This document shows, in pieces, positions 5,303 to 7,983 of a DNA stretch of 7,983 bases. A program made the position numbers and the translations under genes. The DNA comes from Pseudomonadota bacterium (GTDB lineage Bacteria > Pseudomonadota > Gammaproteobacteria > Burkholderiales > Casimicrobiaceae), in the NCBI GenBank assembly GCA_029571495.1, contig JAKPSO010000481.1, positions 1 to 7,983 of the forward strand, read 5' to 3'. The first letter of the stretch is position 1, and each line of letters begins with the position of its first letter. Below the pieces are notes generated by a model, which worked only from the letters and a program-made list of their open reading frames with translations, had not been told where the DNA came from and ran no database searches.

Positions 5303-7983
5303 ATGACGTCCAAGCTCCTCGCGAACCTTAACGAACCGCAACTCACGGCGGTCACTCTTCCACACACGTCGGCGCTGATCCTCGCCGGCGCGGGCTCGGG
5401 CAAGACGCGTGTGCTGACGACGCGCATAGCGTGGCTCCTTTCGACGGGACAGGTGAGTCCTTCCGGCGTGCTCGCGGTAACGTTCACCAACAAGGCTGCC
5501 AAAGAGATGCTCACGCGGCTCTCTTCGATGGTGCCGGTAAACGTGCGCGCGATGTGGATCGGCACCTTTCACGGTCTCTGCAATCGCTTCTTGCGCATGC
5601 ATTGGCGTGAGGCCGGTCTGCCGCAAACTTTTACCATCATGGATACGCAAGATCAGCTCTCGCTCATCAAGCGCATCCTGAAGCAAAACAACATCGACGA
5701 CGAAAAATTCCCCGCCAAACAATTAGCGTGGTTTATCGGTAGCGCGAAAGAAGAAGGCTTGCGCCCGAACGCCGTCGAAGCGTTCGACGACTACTCGCGC
5801 AAACAAGTTGAGTTGTATCAGCTCTACGAAGCCACCTGCCAACGTGAGGGTGTCGTCGACTTTGCGGAATTGCTACTACGTTCTTACGAAGTGCTCAGCA
5901 GATTCGAAGCGCTGCGCGAACATTACAACGCACGCTTTCGACACATCTTGGTCGACGAGTTTCAAGACACCAATACGCTGCAATACAAGTGGCTGCGCTT
6001 ACTCGCTGGTCCAAACACCGCCGTGCTTGCTGTAGGGGACGACGATCAATGCGTGGTCAAGGGTACGCTCGTCACCCTGCCGGATGGCAAAACGAAGCCT
6101 ATTGAACGTCTGCGTGAGGGCGATGACATTCTGGCGTGCGTAGGATCTAACAAATTTCGCACAGCGAAAATTCTGCGAACACACAAACTTACAAAGCAAA
6201 CGGAAACCATCAAAATCACGCTGGCCAGCGGCGCGATCATTGAAACAACGCCTGAGCACTCGCATTTTGCGGACTACGTGCTGGGTCACTCACCGCAGGC
6301 GCACTTCGTCTACCTAATGCAGAAGCACGGCGTAGGTTGGCGCTTAGGCACGTCGCAGACGTACACGCGCGGACAGAAGAAGCCAATGGTTGGTTTCAAG
6401 CAGCGAAGTGTGCAAGAACATGCCGATGCGGTATGGGTCGTGGGCACGTATTCAAACGAGAATGAAGCACGCCTCTGCGAGATGATGCTCTCGCTCAAAT
6501 ACGGTTTGCCGACCTTGCCCTTTGTCGCCCGACGCAGCGCGACGATTAACAATGGCACTGCGCGTGGCAACGGCTTGGTTCACGACAGCGCGCTCATCGC
6601 GAAAGTATTTAGCACGCTCGATACAGAGCAATCCGCGCGTAGATTGATGCGCGACATGCACTTGCGTGAGGACGAGCCGCACCACGTTCCACAGGGAAGA
6701 AATAGCAATCGCAAAAGCGTAGTGGTTACCCTCTGTGGCGATGATCGCGGCAAGACGGTGCTGCACCGCGTCAGCGCGTTTGGCACCGACCCCGAGGAAG
6801 CTAAGGCGATTGCTGCGCTTGGTCTATCCGTGCGCCCCGCCAAAGCGGGTGCGTCGGGTTGGCGCTACGAATCGGCTTTCGCAGATTTTTCGGCAACCAT
6901 CAAGGTGGCGCGGGCAATTAAGCGCGTGGTCGGCGGCCGCTTGGTTGAGCGCGCACGCATCGCGCAGAGTGGCTTGCGTGTACTCACCGCCGCAAGCGTG
7001 CGCCCCGGCATGATGATGGTCGACGCTTCGCACGGGCTTTCGGCCGTCGTGTCGGTCGAGCGCACAAGCACCAAAGCGCGCACCGTGTACGACCTAGATG
7101 TCGAAGGCGTCCACAATTTCATCGCCAACAACGTCGTTACACACAATTCCATCTACGCATTTCGCGGCGCGAAAATTGCGAACATGCAGCGCTTTGAGCA
7201 TGACTTTGCGCCTGCGAAGATCATCAAACTTGAGCAGAACTATCGTAGCCACGGCAGCATTCTCGACGCCGCGAACGCATTGATTCGTAACAACAACGGT
7301 CGCCTGGGCAAAGAGCTGTGGACCGATCAAGGGCATGGCGAACCGATTCGCGTGTTTCAGGGCTATAGCGACGGTGAAGAAGCGGCGTTCGTGATCGATA
7401 CCGTGAAGGCGGCGATGAACGATGGCGTGCCGCTGGATGAGATCGCGATTTTGTATCGCTCGAACGCGCAGTCGCGAGTGTTCGAGCATGGGCTCTTCAA
7501 CGCGCGAATTCCCTATCGCGTGTATGGCGGCCTGCGTTTCTTTGAGCGCGCCGAGATCAAGCACGCGATGGCGTACCTGCGGTTGATCAACAATCCGGAA
7601 GACGACAACGCGTTTTTGCGTGTGGTGAATTTTCCGGCGCGCGGCATCGGCGCGAAATCGATCGAAAACTTGCAGCAAGTCGCCGCAGGCACCGGCGTGA
7701 CACTGTGGCAAGCGGCATGCAGCGGCGGCGCGGGCGGGCGCGCGGCGGTGCCGATGGCGCAGTTCATCGGCCTCGTTGAAGCGATGCGCATTGCGACGAA
7801 AGGCCAAGCGTTGCCCGAAATCGTTCGTCATCTTCTTGACGCGAGTACGCTCAAGGCGCATTACGCAACGGAGAAGGATGGTCAGGATCGAGTCGAAAAC
7901 TTGGAAGAGTTGATCAACGCTGCCGACAACTTCCTACGCGAAACGGGCGGCGTTGTGCACACAGAAAATGCCGACGGCACGAT
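5303..7983 (+). CDS. uvrD: UvrD/PcrA-type superfamily 1A DNA helicase, intein-containing, 3' end outside window
   Basis: ATP-driven 3'-5' helicase that in this family acts in nucleotide excision and mismatch repair. The frame stays open for 893 codons to the right edge: N-extein 249, intein 366, C-extein 278 residues so far. N-extein motifs: Q-motif LNEPQLTAV (9-17), Walker A AGAGSGKT (28-35, K34), Ia TFTNKAAKEM (60-69), Ib GTFHGLC (87-93), Walker B VDEFQDTN (217-224), and motif III VGDDDQ ending at Q249. After the intein, motif III continues SIYAFRGA, followed by IV LEQNYRS (277-283, spliced numbering), then ILYRSNAQSR and YRVYGGLRFFERAEIKHAMAYL. Motifs V and VI and the C-terminus are not in the window. 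ATG 5303 is forced by an in-frame TAA at 5291; AGGGG directly abuts it, an unusually short spacing for a ribosome site. Helicase activity must depend on intein removal, because the intein splits motif III. Confidence 0.96.
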   Translation, partial: MTSKLLANLNEPQLTAVTLPHTSALILAGAGSGKTRVLTTRIAWLLSTGQVSPSGVLAVTFTNKAAKEMLTRLSSMVPVNVRAMWIGTFHGLCNRFLRMHWREAGLPQTFTIMDTQDQLSLIKRILKQNNIDDEKFPAKQLAWFIGSAKEEGLRPNAVEAFDDYSRKQVELYQLYEATCQREGVVDFAELLLRSYEVLSRFEALREHYNARFRHILVDEFQDTNTLQYKWLRLLAGPNTAVLAVGDDDQCVVKGTLVTLPDGKTKPIERLREGDDILACVGSNKFRTAKILRTHKLTKQTETIKITLASGAIIETTPEHSHFADYVLGHSPQAHFVYLMQKHGVGWRLGTSQTYTRGQKKPMVGFKQRSVQEHADAVWVVGTYSNENEARLCEMMLSLKYGLPTLPFVARRSATINNGTARGNGLVHDSALIAKVFSTLDTEQSARRLMRDMHLREDEPHHVPQGRNSNRKSVVVTLCGDDRGKTVLHRVSAFGTDPEEAKAIAALGLSVRPAKAGASGWRYESAFADFSATIKVARAIKRVVGGRLVERARIAQSGLRVLTAASVRPGMMMVDASHGLSAVVSVERTSTKARTVYDLDVEGVHNFIANNVVTHNSIYAFRGAKIANMQRFEHDFAPAKIIKLEQNYRSHGSILDAANALIRNNNGRLGKELWTDQGHGEPIRVFQGYSDGEEAAFVIDTVKAAMNDGVPLDEIAILYRSNAQSRVFEHGLFNARIPYRVYGGLRFFERAEIKHAMAYLRLINNPEDDNAFLRVVNFPARGIGAKSIENLQQVAAGTGVTLWQAACSGGAGGRAAVPMAQFIGLVEAMRIATKGQALPEIVRHLLDASTLKAHYATEKDGQDRVENLEELINAADNFLRETGGVVHTENADGT
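6299..6523 (+). other. Possible GIY-YIG-like nuclease module inside the intein
   Basis: Intein residues about 84-158. HFVYLMQKHGVGWRLGTS (85-102) resembles the paired GIY...YIG strands in the short-spaced form seen in T5orf172/MUG113-like proteins (VYLM...YKIG), with Y88 in the first strand and RLG (98-100) as the second. R107 sits seven residues after G100, near where the catalytic Arg is found. A later strand VWVVGTYS (128-135) leads into a helix NEARLCEMMLSLKYGLP (138-154), with E144 in the position of the metal-binding Glu. The first Gly of GIY and the Tyr of YIG are replaced (F/V and R), so the module may be degenerate or a distant relative. This is motif reading by eye only. Confidence 0.4.
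6662..6949 (+). other. Unassigned insert module of the intein
   Basis: Intein residues about 205-300, between the GIY-YIG-like part and the C-terminal splicing half. A strand-rich stretch KSVVVTLCGDDRG (222-234) and TVLHRVSAFGTD (236-247) is followed by a helix EEAKAIAALGLSV (249-261), then RPAKAGASGWRYES (262-275) and a helix DFSATIKVARAIKRV (279-293). It is rich in Arg and Lys and could be the DNA-recognition part of a homing nuclease, but I recognise no named domain. No LAGLIDADG helix is visible here. Confidence 0.35.

Larger units (their letters stand above)
6050..7147 (+). mobile_element. In-frame intein (366 aa) in helicase motif III of UvrD
   Basis: Protein-splicing element between Q249 and the following Ser of UvrD. 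Block A begins with the nucleophile C1 (CVVKGTLVTLPDGKTKPIERLREGDDIL). Block B is GAIIETTPEHSHFA, with the TxxH pair T67 and H70. Block F is RTVYDLDVEGVHNF (344-357), with D350 and H355. Block G is IANNVVTHN, with the terminal H365-N366 followed by Ser as the +1 residue. All splicing residues are present, so a class 1 intein able to splice is predicted. Removing it restores the canonical helicase sequence GDDDQSIYAFRGA, which fixes both boundaries to the base. At 366 residues it is far larger than a mini-intein (about 130-150), so about 200 residues between roughly 80 and 305 are an insert. No LAGLIDADG dodecapeptide or HNH signature is seen in that insert. The reading frame is intact. Inteins at this PcrA/UvrD site are, as far as I recall, known in other bacteria, so the site itself need not be new. 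Confidence 0.97.

Noticed and set aside
4973..5722. 249-codon open frame on the minus strand
   Set aside because: Opposes the membrane-protein gene and the conserved helicase motifs Q to Ib; composition is that of an antisense shadow.
6050..7147. Intein read as a frameshift, insertion sequence or pseudogene break in uvrD
   Set aside because: The frame is open throughout, splicing blocks A, B, F and G are intact, and the exteins join to a canonical motif III; there are no terminal inverted repeats or target duplications.
6050..7147. Different base composition of the intein as evidence for recent transfer
   Set aside because: Hand counts gave about 53% GC early in the intein, but extein segments ranged from about 48% to 68%, so composition does not separate them.
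7094..7861. 255-codon open frame on the minus strand
   Set aside because: It lies wholly opposite the helicase/intein frame, whose protein is clearly conserved; the antisense translation is Arg/His-rich without motifs, as expected for a shadow in GC-rich DNA.

Overview
The window looks like ordinary proteobacterial chromosome, most likely Betaproteobacteria of the order Burkholderiales. This is inferred from GC-rich, GCG/CGC-rich coding sequence, from the argA-yggX pair lying divergently from a small membrane-protein gene and uvrD, and from the types of ArgA and UvrD. The genus cannot be read from the sequence. Almost all of the window is coding, and no tRNA, rRNA, CRISPR array or IS element was found.

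Left part, minus strand (transcription runs right to left). From about 4727 down to 1187 lies a compact run: argA (N-acetylglutamate synthase), yggX (iron trafficking / oxidative protection), an AhpD-like CMD-family protein with a CxxC...H site, a periplasmic PCuAC copper chaperone, and a lipoprotein Sco/SenC. PCuAC and Sco overlap or nearly abut and together would serve copper delivery to cytochrome oxidase. After a weak terminator-like hairpin there is a second unit: an ECF-type sigma factor of the PF07638/TIGR02999 kind, followed 48 bp later by the N-terminal part of a serine/threonine protein kinase that is cut by the left window edge. A perfect inverted repeat with a third, detached half-site lies in front of the sigma gene and is a candidate control site.

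Right part, plus strand. Divergent from argA is a 166-residue multi-spanning membrane protein of unknown function, followed 24 bp later by a UvrD/PcrA-type DNA helicase that runs off the right edge. The helicase frame is interrupted, in frame, by a 366-residue intein (6050..7147) placed exactly after the glutamine of helicase motif III (GDDDQ / SIYAFRGA). All residues needed for protein splicing are present. The intein has no visible LAGLIDADG or HNH signature. Its insert instead carries a stretch resembling a GIY-YIG nuclease core (VYLM...RLG, then Arg, then a helix with Glu), plus a further module I cannot assign.

The most notable object is this intein and its possible GIY-YIG-like homing module. 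The remaining genes are recognisable families in a plausible Burkholderiales order.
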